This document shows, piece after piece, positions 9,050 through 17,607 of a DNA stretch of 61,603 bases. This DNA is from Albidovulum sp. Lineage in GTDB: Bacteria > Pseudomonadota > Alphaproteobacteria > Rhodobacterales > Rhodobacteraceae. A model generated the notes under the pieces. The model saw only the letters and a program-made list of their open reading frames with translations, searched no databases and was not told the origin of the DNA. Within the stretch, counting starts at the first letter, position 1. Every line of letters starts with the position of its first letter. Position numbers and translations under genes: made by a program. Location: contig NZ_WBUS01000003.1 in NCBI RefSeq assembly GCF_008933605.1, forward strand, positions 1 through 61,603. Reading direction: 5' to 3'.

Positions 9050-11092
9050 TCAACCGTCGGCGAGGATGTCGAGGAAGGCCACGCCGAACCTGTCGAGCTT
9101 CTGGCTGCCCATGCCGCCGATGCGGTCAAGCTCGGCCAGCGTCGCGGGCCGCGTCTCGGCGATGCGGCGCAGCATGGCGTGGGTGCAGCTGAGGTATTTC
9201 CCCGTGCCGTCCTCGCCCCGCGCCAGATCGGCCTGCGCCGCCATCAGCCGGTCGAAGAGCGTGCCCGCCGCGCGGCCCGCAAGCCTGAGCCGCGCCGGAT
9301 GGATCCGCGCGGCTTCGCCCGCGATCACCTCCAAGAAGGCGGCGCCGTAGCTTTCGAGCTTCTTCGCGCCCACGCCGGAGATGTGTGCCATGTCGTCGAG
9401 CGTCCGCGGCCGCCGCTCCGCCATCTCGATCAGCGTCCGGTCGGTGAAGATGACATAGGCCGGCAGACGCGCGGCCTCGGCCAGGGCCCGCCGTTTCGCC
9501 TTGAGCGCCGACAGTAGCGGCGCGTCCTCCTCCGAGACCAGCGCCTTCACCACCGGCTTCGCCGCCGCGCGGATCGTGTCACGGCGGAGCGTGATCGCGG
9601 CCTCGCCGCGCAGGATCGGGCGCGCCGCCTCTGTCATCCGGAAGGCGCCGTGGCGCTCGGGGTCGGGGCGGATCAGGTCATGGCCCATCATCTGCCGGAA
9701 GATCGCCTGCCATTCCGTCTTCGGCAGGTCACGGCCGACGCCGAAGGTGGGCAGGACGTCGTGGCCGCGCTCGCCGACCTTCCCGGTCACGGTGCCGGTG
9801 AGTACGTCGATGAGGTGCCCCGCGCCGAAGCTCTCGCCGGTGCGCAGGATCGCCGACAGCGCCTTGCGCACCGCCTCGGTTCCGTCGAAAAGTTCGGGCG
9901 GCCTGTCGCAGAGATCACAATTGCCGCAGGGCTCCGCCGCTTCGCCGAAATAGGCGAGAAGTCGCTGCCGGCGGCAGCCCGTGGCCTCCGCGAGCCCGAG
10001 CAGCGCATTCAGCCGCGCGTGATCGGCGGCCTTGCGATCGGCAGGCGCAAGCCCCTCGTCGATCTGGGCACGGCGGAAACGGATGTCGTCGGGGCCGTAG
10101 AGCGTCAGCGTCTCGGCCGCAGCACCGTCGCGGCCGGCGCGGCCGATTTCCTGGTAATAGGCCTCGATCGACTTCGGCAGGTCGGCGTGGGCCACCCAGC
10201 GGATGTCGGGCTTGTCGATCCCCATGCCGAAGGCGACGGTGGCCACCACGATCAGCCCGTCCTCCTGCTGGAACCGGGCCTCAACCTCGCGGCGCGCCTC
10301 GGCCTCCATCCCTGCATGATAGGCGCAGGCCGGGTGCCCGGCCTCGGCCAGGGCCCGGGCCAGCGTCTCGGTCTTGGCGCGGGTGCCGCAGTAGACGATG
10401 CCGGACTGGCCCTTGCGCGCGGCGGCGAAGGCAAGGATTTGGTGCCGCGGCTGTTCTTTCGCCTGGAAGGCGAGGTGGATGTTCGGCCGGTCGAAACCCC
10501 GCAGGAAGGTCGCAGGGGTCTGGCCATCGAAGAGCCGCGCGACGATCTCGGCCCGCGTCTCTTCGTCCGCCGTCGCGGTGAAGGCCGCAAGCGGCACACC
10601 GAGGGCGCGTTTCAGGTCTCCGATGCGCAGATAGTCGGGGCGGAAGTCGTGGCCCCACTGGCTGACGCAATGCGCCTCGTCCACTGCGATGAGGCGGGTG
10701 CCGATGCGCCGGAGAAGGCTCAGTGTCCCGCCCGAGGCGAGCCTTTCGGGCGCCATGTAGAGGAGTCTCAGCCGGCCTTCGTCGAGGGCTGCGAAGACAT
10801 CCTCAGTCTCCTCGTCGGTATTGCCCGAGGTCAGCGCGCCCGCATCGACCCCGGCCTCGCGCAGCGCGCGGACCTGGTCGCGCATCAGCGCGATGAGGGG
10901 CGAGATGACGACGGTCACGCCGCCGCCCATGAGCGCGGGCAGCTGGAAGCAGAGCGACTTGCCGCCGCCCGTCGGCATGATGGCGAGCGTGTCTTGCCCC
11001 GCCGCCACGGCGGCGACGATCTCGGCCTGGCCTGGCCGGAAGGCGGAAAATCCGAAGACGGAGGAAAGGAGTTCCTCGGCGCGGGTCATCAT
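9050..11092 (-). CDS. recQ: ATP-dependent DNA helicase RecQ
   Basis: FGFSAFRPGQAEIVAAVAAGQDTLAIMPTGGGKSLCFQLPAL, DEAHCVSQWGHDFRPDY, QEIGRAGRDG, zinc-binding CRRQRLLAYFGE...CGNCDLC and repeated HRDC-like C-terminus. Confidence 0.97.
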   Translation of the reverse strand: MMTRAEELLSSVFGFSAFRPGQAEIVAAVAAGQDTLAIMPTGGGKSLCFQLPALMGGGVTVVISPLIALMRDQVRALREAGVDAGALTSGNTDEETEDVFAALDEGRLRLLYMAPERLASGGTLSLLRRIGTRLIAVDEAHCVSQWGHDFRPDYLRIGDLKRALGVPLAAFTATADEETRAEIVARLFDGQTPATFLRGFDRPNIHLAFQAKEQPRHQILAFAAARKGQSGIVYCGTRAKTETLARALAEAGHPACAYHAGMEAEARREVEARFQQEDGLIVVATVAFGMGIDKPDIRWVAHADLPKSIEAYYQEIGRAGRDGAAAETLTLYGPDDIRFRRAQIDEGLAPADRKAADHARLNALLGLAEATGCRRQRLLAYFGEAAEPCGNCDLCDRPPELFDGTEAVRKALSAILRTGESFGAGHLIDVLTGTVTGKVGERGHDVLPTFGVGRDLPKTEWQAIFRQMMGHDLIRPDPERHGAFRMTEAARPILRGEAAITLRRDTIRAAAKPVVKALVSEEDAPLLSALKAKRRALAEAARLPAYVIFTDRTLIEMAERRPRTLDDMAHISGVGAKKLESYGAAFLEVIAGEAARIHPARLRLAGRAAGTLFDRLMAAQADLARGEDGTGKYLSCTHAMLRRIAETRPATLAELDRIGGMGSQKLDRFGVAFLDILADG

Positions 11093-11148
11093 GGGGTGGG
11101 CTGCTCTTTTTGCGCCACCGTGTCACAGCGTCCCGGCAGGGACAAGGC

Positions 11149-11442
11149 TCAGTAGCCGTAGAAGAAGCCGGCGTTGTTGATCAGCACGCGCTGCAGGATG
11201 ATCAGGACGACGAACGCCACCAGGGGCGCGAGATCGAGGCCCGGCGTCTGCGGCAGGACGCGGCGGATCGGCGCGTAGATCGGCTCCAGCAGCCGGGAAA
11301 GGCCGTACCAGATCTGCGCGACCATCGGCTGGCGGATGTTCAGGACCTGGAAGTTCAGGAGCCACGACATGATTATATGCGCGATCATGATGAACCAGAC
11401 CACGTTCAGTATGATCATGAGTGCCTGAAAGAGCGAAGTCAT
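11149..11442 (-). CDS. YggT family protein
   Basis: 97 aa MTSLFQALMIILNVVWFIMIAHIIMSWLLNFQVLN...LLEPIYAPIRRVLP..GLDLAPLVAFVVLIILQ, the typical YggT repeat. Confidence 0.9.
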   Translation of the reverse strand: MTSLFQALMIILNVVWFIMIAHIIMSWLLNFQVLNIRQPMVAQIWYGLSRLLEPIYAPIRRVLPQTPGLDLAPLVAFVVLIILQRVLINNAGFFYGY

Positions 11443-11579
11443 CAAAGTCCCCGGCTGTTTTGTTCGCTCACAGGTAAGTCGCGGGCGGTGCCGGTGCAAT
11501 GGCGTAACGCAACGTTCCCTGTTGACGGTGCGCGCCCGCTCCGCCACGCGTTGCCCCGGGGCCGGACGAGAGGTTGGCG

Positions 11580-12110
11580 ATGTATCCCTTCCTGCGCATG
11601 GGCAAGGAAATCTGGACGAACCGCAACGCCCCGCCGCTCGGCCTGACCGAGGCGCATGTCTCGCACCACATCTGCTGGCCCTGGGATCTCGACTTCTGGT
11701 TCGAGCTGAACAACGGCCGGACGCTGACGCTCTACGACCTCGGCCGGGTACCGATGGCGATGCGGACCGGACTTCTGCGGCACATGAAGGCGAACCGCTG
11801 GGGCATCACCGTCGCCGGCAACACGCTGCGCTACCGCCGCAGGGTGCGCGCCTTCGACCGGCTCGAGATGGTAAGCCGCTGCATCGGGTGGGACGCGCGC
11901 TTCTTCTACATGGAGCAGAGCATGTGGCGTGGCGGCGAATGCACCAGCCACATGCTCCTGCGCTCCGCCGTCACGTCACGGGCGGGGATCGTGCCGCCGG
12001 CCGAGGTTCTCGCCGCGATGGGTCATCTGGCGGAAGGCCCGACGCTGCCGGACTGGGTCACGGCGTGGATCGCGGCAGACGGCGAACGTCCCTGGCCGCC
12101 CGAGCGCTGA
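11580..12110 (+). CDS. Acyl-CoA thioesterase (hotdog fold, 4HBT-like)
   Basis: MYPFLRMGKEIWTNRNAPPLGLTEAHVSHHICWPWDLDFWFELNNGRTLTLYDLGR. HxxxxxxDLDFxxELNNGR is characteristic of this thioesterase family. Confidence 0.8.
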   Translation: MYPFLRMGKEIWTNRNAPPLGLTEAHVSHHICWPWDLDFWFELNNGRTLTLYDLGRVPMAMRTGLLRHMKANRWGITVAGNTLRYRRRVRAFDRLEMVSRCIGWDARFFYMEQSMWRGGECTSHMLLRSAVTSRAGIVPPAEVLAAMGHLAEGPTLPDWVTAWIAADGERPWPPER

Positions 12111-12112
12111 GC

Positions 12113-12147
12113 GGCCCCGCCGCAGCCCTTGCGTGGCGGGGTCTTTT
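12113..12147 (+). terminator. Putative intrinsic terminator between the thioesterase and MFS genes
   Basis: GCCCCGCC ... GGCGGGGTC followed by TTTT. Confidence 0.55.
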
Positions 12148-12183
12148 CGGGCTTCATCGCCCGCAACGCGAGGGGCAGGGCAC

Positions 12184-13551
12184 ATGACCGTATCGGCGAG
12201 GAAGCGCATTTGGGGCTGGTGGTTCTTCGACTGGGCGAGCCAGCCCTACAACACGCTCCTTCTCACCTTCAGCTTCGGTCCCTACTTCGCCGAGGTCGCC
12301 CGCGCGCATTTCGCCGCCCAGGGCCTCGACGCCGAGGCCGCGAAGGCGGCATCCCAGGCCTACTGGACGGCGACGCAGACGGTGACGGGCATCTTCATCG
12401 CCGTTCTCGCGCCGATTCTTGGCGTCATCGCGGACGGGCGCGGCCGGAAGATGCCCTGGATCTGGGCCTTTTCGGCCATGTACGTCCTCGGCGCCTTCGT
12501 GCTCTGGTGGACGGTGCCCGGCATGTCCACGCTCTTCTGGGCGGCCTTCTGGTTCGGCTTCGGCTTCATCGGGATGGAGCTTGCGACCAACTTCACCAAC
12601 GCGCTGATGCCGACGCTCGCCCCGCACGACGAGATCGGCAAGGTGTCGGGGACGGGATTTGCCTTCGGCTATCTCGGCGGCGTTCTGGCGCTCTTCATCT
12701 TCCTCCTGTTCTTCGCCGAGAACGCCGAGACCGGAAAGACCCTGATCGGGCTTCCGCCCGCCTTCGGGCTCGATCCGGCGACGCGCGAAGGAACGCGGTC
12801 GGTCGGGCCGTTCACCGCGCTCTGGTATGTCGTCTTCATGGTGCCGTTCTTCCTCTGGGTCCGGGAGCCCGCCGCCGCCGCCGGCAAGAGCTTCGGCGCG
12901 GCGCTGTCGGGGCTCGGCCGCGCGGTCGGCGGTCTGAAGGACCGGCCGAGCCTTCTCGTCTTCCTCGTCGCCTCGATGTTCTACCGTGACGCGCTGAACG
13001 CGACCTATGCGCTGGGCGGAGCCTTCGCCTCGAACGTGATGGGCTGGACGGTGATCCAGAGCGGCGTCTTCGGCATCGTCGCGGCGATCGCCGCGACCTT
13101 CGCCTCCTGGGCCGGGGGCAAGCTCGATTCCTCTGTCGGCCCGAAGCCGGTGATCCTGCTCGCGATCGTCGTCCTCACCGCGACCATCGTCGTGATGATG
13201 AACCTGACGCCGACGAGCTTCTTCGGCCACGTCCTGGGCGAGGGGTCGCCGCTGCCGGACATGATCTTCTACGGCTGCGGCGTGATGATCGGTGCGGCAG
13301 GCGGCGTCGCCCAGGCCGCAAGCCGGACGCTCATGGTCTTTCACACCAGCGAACACGACGCGGCCAGCGATTTCGGCTTCTACGGGCTTTCCGGCAAGGC
13401 GACGGCGTTCCTTGCGCCCGCGCTGATCACCATTGCCACCCTGGCCACCGGAAGCGCCCGGCTCGGTATCGCGCCGCTCGTGGGGCTTTTCCTGGTCGGG
13501 CTTGTCCTTATGATGTGGGTGAAACCCCTGGGCGAACGTCCCGTAAGATGA
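12184..13551 (+). CDS. MFS transporter, UMF1 family
   Basis: MTVSARKRIWGWWFFDWASQPYNTLLLTFSFGPYFAE...; DWASQPY motif and about 12 hydrophobic segments. Confidence 0.88.
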   Translation: MTVSARKRIWGWWFFDWASQPYNTLLLTFSFGPYFAEVARAHFAAQGLDAEAAKAASQAYWTATQTVTGIFIAVLAPILGVIADGRGRKMPWIWAFSAMYVLGAFVLWWTVPGMSTLFWAAFWFGFGFIGMELATNFTNALMPTLAPHDEIGKVSGTGFAFGYLGGVLALFIFLLFFAENAETGKTLIGLPPAFGLDPATREGTRSVGPFTALWYVVFMVPFFLWVREPAAAAGKSFGAALSGLGRAVGGLKDRPSLLVFLVASMFYRDALNATYALGGAFASNVMGWTVIQSGVFGIVAAIAATFASWAGGKLDSSVGPKPVILLAIVVLTATIVVMMNLTPTSFFGHVLGEGSPLPDMIFYGCGVMIGAAGGVAQAASRTLMVFHTSEHDAASDFGFYGLSGKATAFLAPALITIATLATGSARLGIAPLVGLFLVGLVLMMWVKPLGERPVR

Positions 13552-13563
13552 TCGGTCCGTGAC

Positions 13564-14448
13564 ATGATTGCACGCCTGATACTTCTCTGCCTTCTTGCCT
13601 TGCCGTCCGTTGCCTCGGCATCGCCGCTCGCCAAGGATCTCTTCGGGGCGCAGCGGGCAGGCTCGCAGCAGAAGCCGCAGGCGATCGGCGACTACGCGAA
13701 GGGCTGCGGAGCGGGACTGGTGCAGCTTCCCGAAACCGGCCCGACCTGGCAGGCGATGCGGCTCTCGCGGGGGCGCAACTGGGGGCACCCGGAGCTGGTG
13801 CGGTTCCTGATCGACCTTTCCGGTGCGGCGCGGCAGCTCGGCTGGACGGGGCTCTACATCGGCGACATGAGCCAGCCGCGCGGAGGGCCGATGACGAGCG
13901 GTCATGCGAGCCACCAGATCGGGCTCGATGCCGACGTCTGGATGTTGCCGCCCGCGCGCCTCAACCTCACGCGCGCCGAACGGGAAAGCCTGAGCTCGGT
14001 CTCGGTCCGGACCGAGGACCAGAAGCGTGTCACCGGCAACTGGACGCGCGCGCATCACCTCCTTCTCAAGGCGGCGGCCACGGACCCTCGGGTGGACCGG
14101 ATTTTTGTCGCGGCGGCGGCGAAGATCGAGATGTGCAAGACGGCGAAACCCTCCGACAAGGCGTGGCTTCAGAAGATCCGCCCCCTTTACGGGCACAACA
14201 CGCATTTCCATGTCCGTCTGAAATGCCCTGGCGGGTCGCAGCACTGTCGGCGGCAGACCCCCTCGGTGGCGGAATTGTCGAAAGGCGGCGACGGGTGCGA
14301 CGAGACACTGACATGGTGGGTGACGACCTATCTCGACGAGTTGAGGAATCCGCCGAAAAAGCCGAAGGGTCCACGCAAGAAAGGCCCGCGCGAGTTCACC
14401 ATGGCCGATCTGCCGCGGCAATGCGCCGGGGTCTTGGCGGCGGATTGA
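13564..14448 (+). CDS. mepA: Penicillin-insensitive murein endopeptidase (M74)
   Basis: Signal peptide plus GDMSQPRGGPMTSGHASHQIGLDADVWM and YGHNTHFHVRLKCP (M74 metal ligands). Confidence 0.93.
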   Translation: MIARLILLCLLALPSVASASPLAKDLFGAQRAGSQQKPQAIGDYAKGCGAGLVQLPETGPTWQAMRLSRGRNWGHPELVRFLIDLSGAARQLGWTGLYIGDMSQPRGGPMTSGHASHQIGLDADVWMLPPARLNLTRAERESLSSVSVRTEDQKRVTGNWTRAHHLLLKAAATDPRVDRIFVAAAAKIEMCKTAKPSDKAWLQKIRPLYGHNTHFHVRLKCPGGSQHCRRQTPSVAELSKGGDGCDETLTWWVTTYLDELRNPPKKPKGPRKKGPREFTMADLPRQCAGVLAAD

Positions 14449-15311
14449 CACTCGCGGTCCTGGGCGCCCTCGTCGCCACCCCGCCGCCGACGCCGCCGCT
14501 GGCCGAAGTCACCGGCACCTACGTCTGGCGGCACCATGCCCCGCGCTTCGGCGGCCTCTCCGCGATCGAGCTAGAACCCGACGCGCTCGGCTTCATCGTC
14601 GTTTCGGATTCGGCGGCCTTCTTCTCCGGCCGGTTCACCCGGGGCGCGGACGGCGAAGTCGTCGGCGCGACCGTGGGCGAAGCGGTTCTCCCGGTCTCGT
14701 GGCATGGGACGCCTTTGCAGGACTGGATGGACGATGCCGAAGGCCTTGCCTTCGCGCCGGACGGCGGAATCTACGTTTCCTACGAGTCCTGGGACCGGAT
14801 TGTGCACTACGGACCCGGTGGTCGGGGATGGAAGGACGAGGCGGGGCCCGATGAATTCGCGGCGTTCCCGGCGAACCAGGGCATCGAGGCGCTGGCCGTC
14901 GACGCCGCGGGCCGGGTGCTCGCGATTCCCGAGGTGCCGCCGCATGGCGGCGACACGCCCGTCTATCGCGTGTCGGGAAAGAAGGCGCGGGTGATCTTCA
15001 CGCTCCGCCACGACCGGGACTGGTCATCGACGGGCGCGGACATTGGCCCGGACGGCCGGCTCTATCTTCTTGAACGCGGATTCTGGCCGTTCCTCGGGTT
15101 CGCGTCCCGGGTGCGGCGCATCACGCTCGACCACGACCGGGTGGCGGCCGATGTGGTGATATGGCAGAGCGAGCCCGGCCATCACGACAACCTCGAAGGG
15201 ATCGCCGCCTGGCAGGACGCAGCGGGGGGGCTCAGGCTCACGATGGTTTCCGACGACAACTTCCTGCCAGTGCAGAAGACCGAGATCGTCGATCTGCGGA
15301 TGACGGAGTGA
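14421..15311 (+). CDS. Esterase-like activity of phytase family protein (paralogue 1)
   Basis: MRRGLGGGLTLAVLGALVATPPP...FGGLSAIEL...DAEGLAFAPDGGIYVSYE...FASRVRRI...DNLEGIAAW...SDDNF. Overlaps the mepA 3' end by 28 nt. Confidence 0.82.
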   Translation: MRRGLGGGLTLAVLGALVATPPPTPPLAEVTGTYVWRHHAPRFGGLSAIELEPDALGFIVVSDSAAFFSGRFTRGADGEVVGATVGEAVLPVSWHGTPLQDWMDDAEGLAFAPDGGIYVSYESWDRIVHYGPGGRGWKDEAGPDEFAAFPANQGIEALAVDAAGRVLAIPEVPPHGGDTPVYRVSGKKARVIFTLRHDRDWSSTGADIGPDGRLYLLERGFWPFLGFASRVRRITLDHDRVAADVVIWQSEPGHHDNLEGIAAWQDAAGGLRLTMVSDDNFLPVQKTEIVDLRMTE

Positions 15312-15403
15312 CTTGACCGGCAGACGCCGGGCGCGTAGAGGCCGCCCGTCCCGGCGCGATTGCCGGGGCCAAGTCTCCGCGACCTTGTCAAAACGGAACC
15401 GAC

Positions 15404-16027
15404 ATGACCCGCAGCCTGATCCCCGGCATCCTTGCCATGGCCGCCATCGTTGTAGCCTCGAACATCCTCGTGCAGTTCCTCTTCGGCCAGTGGCTGACCT
15501 GGGGTGCCTTCTCCTACCCCTTCGCGTTCCTCGTGACCGACCTCACGAACCGCTTCCAGGGCCCTTCTGCCGCGCGCAAGGTGGTGGTCGCGGGGTTCCT
15601 CGTGGGTCTGGCCTGCTCGCTCGTCGGCACCCAGATCATGGGCGAGTTCGGCCCGCTCGTGACCCTGCGCATCGCGGCCGGGTCCGGGGCGGCCTTCCTC
15701 GTCGCCCAGCTCATGGACGTGCATGTGTTCAACCGCCTGCGCACGGGAAGCTGGTGGCGCGCGCCCCTTGTCTCCACGCTGGTGGGCTCCACGCTCGATA
15801 CCGCGATCTTCTTCACCACCGCCTTCTCGGCGACCCTCGCCTTCCTCGAACCCGCCAATGACGTGTCCTGGGCGGGGGAGGTGATGCCGCTTCTTGGCGG
15901 GGGTCCGGCCGCCCCGCTCTGGGTCTCGCTCGCCGTCGCCGACTGGCTCGTCAAGCTGTCGCTCGCGATCCTGGCACTGGTGCCATTCCGCGTAATTGTT
16001 ACAAGGGTGACAGAAAAAGTTGCGTGA
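15404..16027 (+). CDS. yhhQ: VUT family / queuosine precursor transporter
   Basis: MTRSLIPGILAMAAIVVASNILVQFLFGQWLTWGAFSYPFAFLVTDLTNRFQGPSAARKVV is typical of YhhQ. Confidence 0.88.
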   Translation: MTRSLIPGILAMAAIVVASNILVQFLFGQWLTWGAFSYPFAFLVTDLTNRFQGPSAARKVVVAGFLVGLACSLVGTQIMGEFGPLVTLRIAAGSGAAFLVAQLMDVHVFNRLRTGSWWRAPLVSTLVGSTLDTAIFFTTAFSATLAFLEPANDVSWAGEVMPLLGGGPAAPLWVSLAVADWLVKLSLAILALVPFRVIVTRVTEKVA

Positions 16028-16060
16028 AAATGTTTGACAGACACAAAATCTGTGGCAGCC

Positions 16061-16069
16061 TGTGGATAA
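16061..16069 (-). promoter_or_regulatory. Perfect consensus DnaA box (TTATCCACA on minus strand)
   Basis: Plus strand TGTGGATAA, the exact reverse complement of TTATCCACA, in the yhhQ-distal intergenic region. Confidence 0.5.
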
Positions 16070-16080
16070 CGGCAACCCAG

Positions 16081-16098
16081 AGAAAGGAGGTGATCCAG
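16081..16098 (+). promoter_or_regulatory. Hyper-extended Shine-Dalgarno: 18-nt perfect complement to the expected alphaproteobacterial 16S rRNA 3' end
   Basis: AGAAAGGAGGTGATCCAG is the reverse complement of CTGGATCACCTCCTTTCT. It directly abuts a GTG start codon (16098), with 7 nt between GGAGG and GTG. Confidence 0.8.
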
Positions 16099-16154
16099 TG
16101 TCTAGAGTGATATTGGAGAGAGGTGTCGGGACAGTCAGGGGGGCCGTGGCCTGA
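16098..16154 (+). CDS. Candidate 18-aa small protein MSRVILERGVGTVRGAVA
   Basis: GTG TCT AGA GTG ATA TTG GAG AGA GGT GTC GGG ACA GTC AGG GGG GCC GTG GCC TGA, preceded at ideal spacing by the extended SD. Too short for the ORF track. Confidence 0.6.
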   Translation: MSRVILERGVGTVRGAVA

Positions 16155-16236
16155 GGGCAACCCCGAGGGTTAAGAACCCTGACTGGGCCTAGTCGATCTT
16201 CGACACCCTAACTGGCCCATCTCCGTAGATCTCGGA

Positions 16237-16264
16237 GGGCCGTTCCCACCCGGAACGGCCCTTT
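16237..16264. terminator. Strong terminator-like hairpin between the small transcript candidate and the convergent transglycosylase
   Basis: GGGCCGTTCC CACCC GGAACGGCCC TTT, a 10-bp perfect stem. Confidence 0.7.
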
Positions 16265-16281
16265 CCATTCCGGGGCACCGG

Positions 16282-17427
16282 TCAGCCGAGGCTGCGCAGC
16301 AGCGCGAGCGACGGCTCTCCGGTGACCGGCAGGCGGCGGCTCGCCTGCCAGGCCCTGATCGCGTCCCGGGTCCTCGCGCCGATGACCCCGTCGGCGCCGC
16401 CCGTATCATAGCCGAGCGCCGTCAAACGTTGCTGCAGAGCGATGCGGTCGGCCTTTGTCATGCCGTTCGCGTCGGGTGGGAAGCTCGCCCGCAGGGGGCC
16501 CGCGCCGCCGATGCGATCCGCCAGGAGGCCCACGCCGAGCGCATAGGAATCGGAGTTGTTGTAGCGCTTGATGGCGCCGAAGTTGCCGGTGACCGAGAAG
16601 ACCGGGCCCCCGGCCTGTGGCTGGATCGCGCTGCCCGCCGGCGCTCCGGCGCCGGCCTCGCCGCCCCAGCGCTGGCCGCGGCGCCAGCCGCTCTGGGCCA
16701 GATAGTTGGCGGTGGAGGCGAGCGCGTCGGTCGGATCGTCGGACCAGATGTCTCGCCGCCCGTCACCGGTGAAGTCGACCGCGTGGGCGAGGTAGGTGGT
16801 GGGGATGAACTGCGTGTGCCCCATCGCGCCGGCCCAGCTGCCGGTCATGCTGGCGGGCGTGGTGTCGCCGTTCTGAAGGATCTTCAGCGCCGCGACGAGC
16901 TGGCTTTCGAAGAACGCGCCGCGCCGCCCGTCATAGGCCAGCGTCGAGGTGGCGGAGATCACCGGGACATCGCCGCGGCGCTCGCCATAGTAGCTTTCGA
17001 GGCCCCAGATCGCCGCGATGATCGTGGCGTCCACGCCGAAGCGCGCCTCCAGCGCCGACAGGGTCGCGCGGTGCGCGGCGAAGGCGGCGCGACCCTTGGC
17101 CACCCGCTCGTCCGACACCGCGATCGAAAGATAGTCCTCGAGACTGCGCTTGAACTCGGTCTGGTTGCGGTCGCGGGTAACCACGCCGGGCAGGTAGCCC
17201 GCGCCACGGAAGGCCGAGGCGACGGTCGCGTCGTTCAGTCCGTACTGCCCCGCCCGGCCGCGGAACGCTGCGACCCAGGCGTCATAGCCCGGATTGGCGA
17301 CCGGGCGCAGGTCCTCCGCGAGCGTCGCGGGACCGCTGCTCGCAAGGCGCGTGGCGCCGGGTGTTGCGCAGGCGGCAAGGCCCGTCAGGGCCAGCCCGAG
17401 TCCGAAGGTTCGTCTGGAAATCATCAT
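16282..17427 (-). CDS. Lytic murein transglycosylase (MltB-like SLT domain plus peptidoglycan-binding domain), lipoprotein
   Basis: MMISRRTFGLGLALTGLAACATPG (lipobox LAAC); WGLESYYGERRGDVPVISATSTLAYDGRR...AMGHTQFIPTTYLAHAVDFTGDGRRDIW; C-terminal PG_binding_1-like repeat. Confidence 0.92.
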   Translation of the reverse strand: MMISRRTFGLGLALTGLAACATPGATRLASSGPATLAEDLRPVANPGYDAWVAAFRGRAGQYGLNDATVASAFRGAGYLPGVVTRDRNQTEFKRSLEDYLSIAVSDERVAKGRAAFAAHRATLSALEARFGVDATIIAAIWGLESYYGERRGDVPVISATSTLAYDGRRGAFFESQLVAALKILQNGDTTPASMTGSWAGAMGHTQFIPTTYLAHAVDFTGDGRRDIWSDDPTDALASTANYLAQSGWRRGQRWGGEAGAGAPAGSAIQPQAGGPVFSVTGNFGAIKRYNNSDSYALGVGLLADRIGGAGPLRASFPPDANGMTKADRIALQQRLTALGYDTGGADGVIGARTRDAIRAWQASRRLPVTGEPSLALLRSLG

Positions 17428-17607
17428 GATGCTGCTCTGGCCCTTGCCTCGTTCTTCTTTGCACCATGGTACCCTATCGGCGACGGGGCGCAATTCGCGC
17501 CGGGAATTTCGCGTCGCGCGGGCGCGCGGTCGCCGATCGCGCTTCGGGACTTGCGGCGCCCGACCGAACACCCCAACCTGCGCACGCCCCCACCGCCAGG
17601 CAGCGCC

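Larger units (their letters stand above)
16070..16266 (+). ncRNA. Candidate structured small RNA / dual-function small mRNA carrying the 18-codon ORF
   Basis: Several exact helices: GGTGTCG(16122-16128)/CGACACC(16201-16207), CAGTCAGGG(16132-16140)/CCCTGACTG(16177-16185), AGGGTT-AAG-AACCCT(16166-16180), CTCCG/CGGAG(16221-16237), with terminator-like hairpin 16237-16261. The downstream gene is on the opposite strand. Confidence 0.5.

Noticed and set aside
12154-14451. 765-aa minus-strand ORF opposite MFS and mepA
   Set aside because: Shadow of two recognisable genes; biased charge composition and no motifs.
16061-16069. Chromosomal origin (oriC) inferred from the DnaA box
   Set aside because: Single box, no AT-rich unwinding region and no dnaA/dnaN/rpmH neighbourhood.
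16081-16098. 16S rRNA gene fragment
   Set aside because: Only 18 nt match, in antisense orientation, placed precisely as an SD before a start codon; no further rRNA similarity on either side.
16098-16266. Conventional leader-peptide attenuator of a downstream operon
   Set aside because: The next gene downstream is on the opposite strand and a terminator-like hairpin intervenes, so there is no cis-regulated gene.
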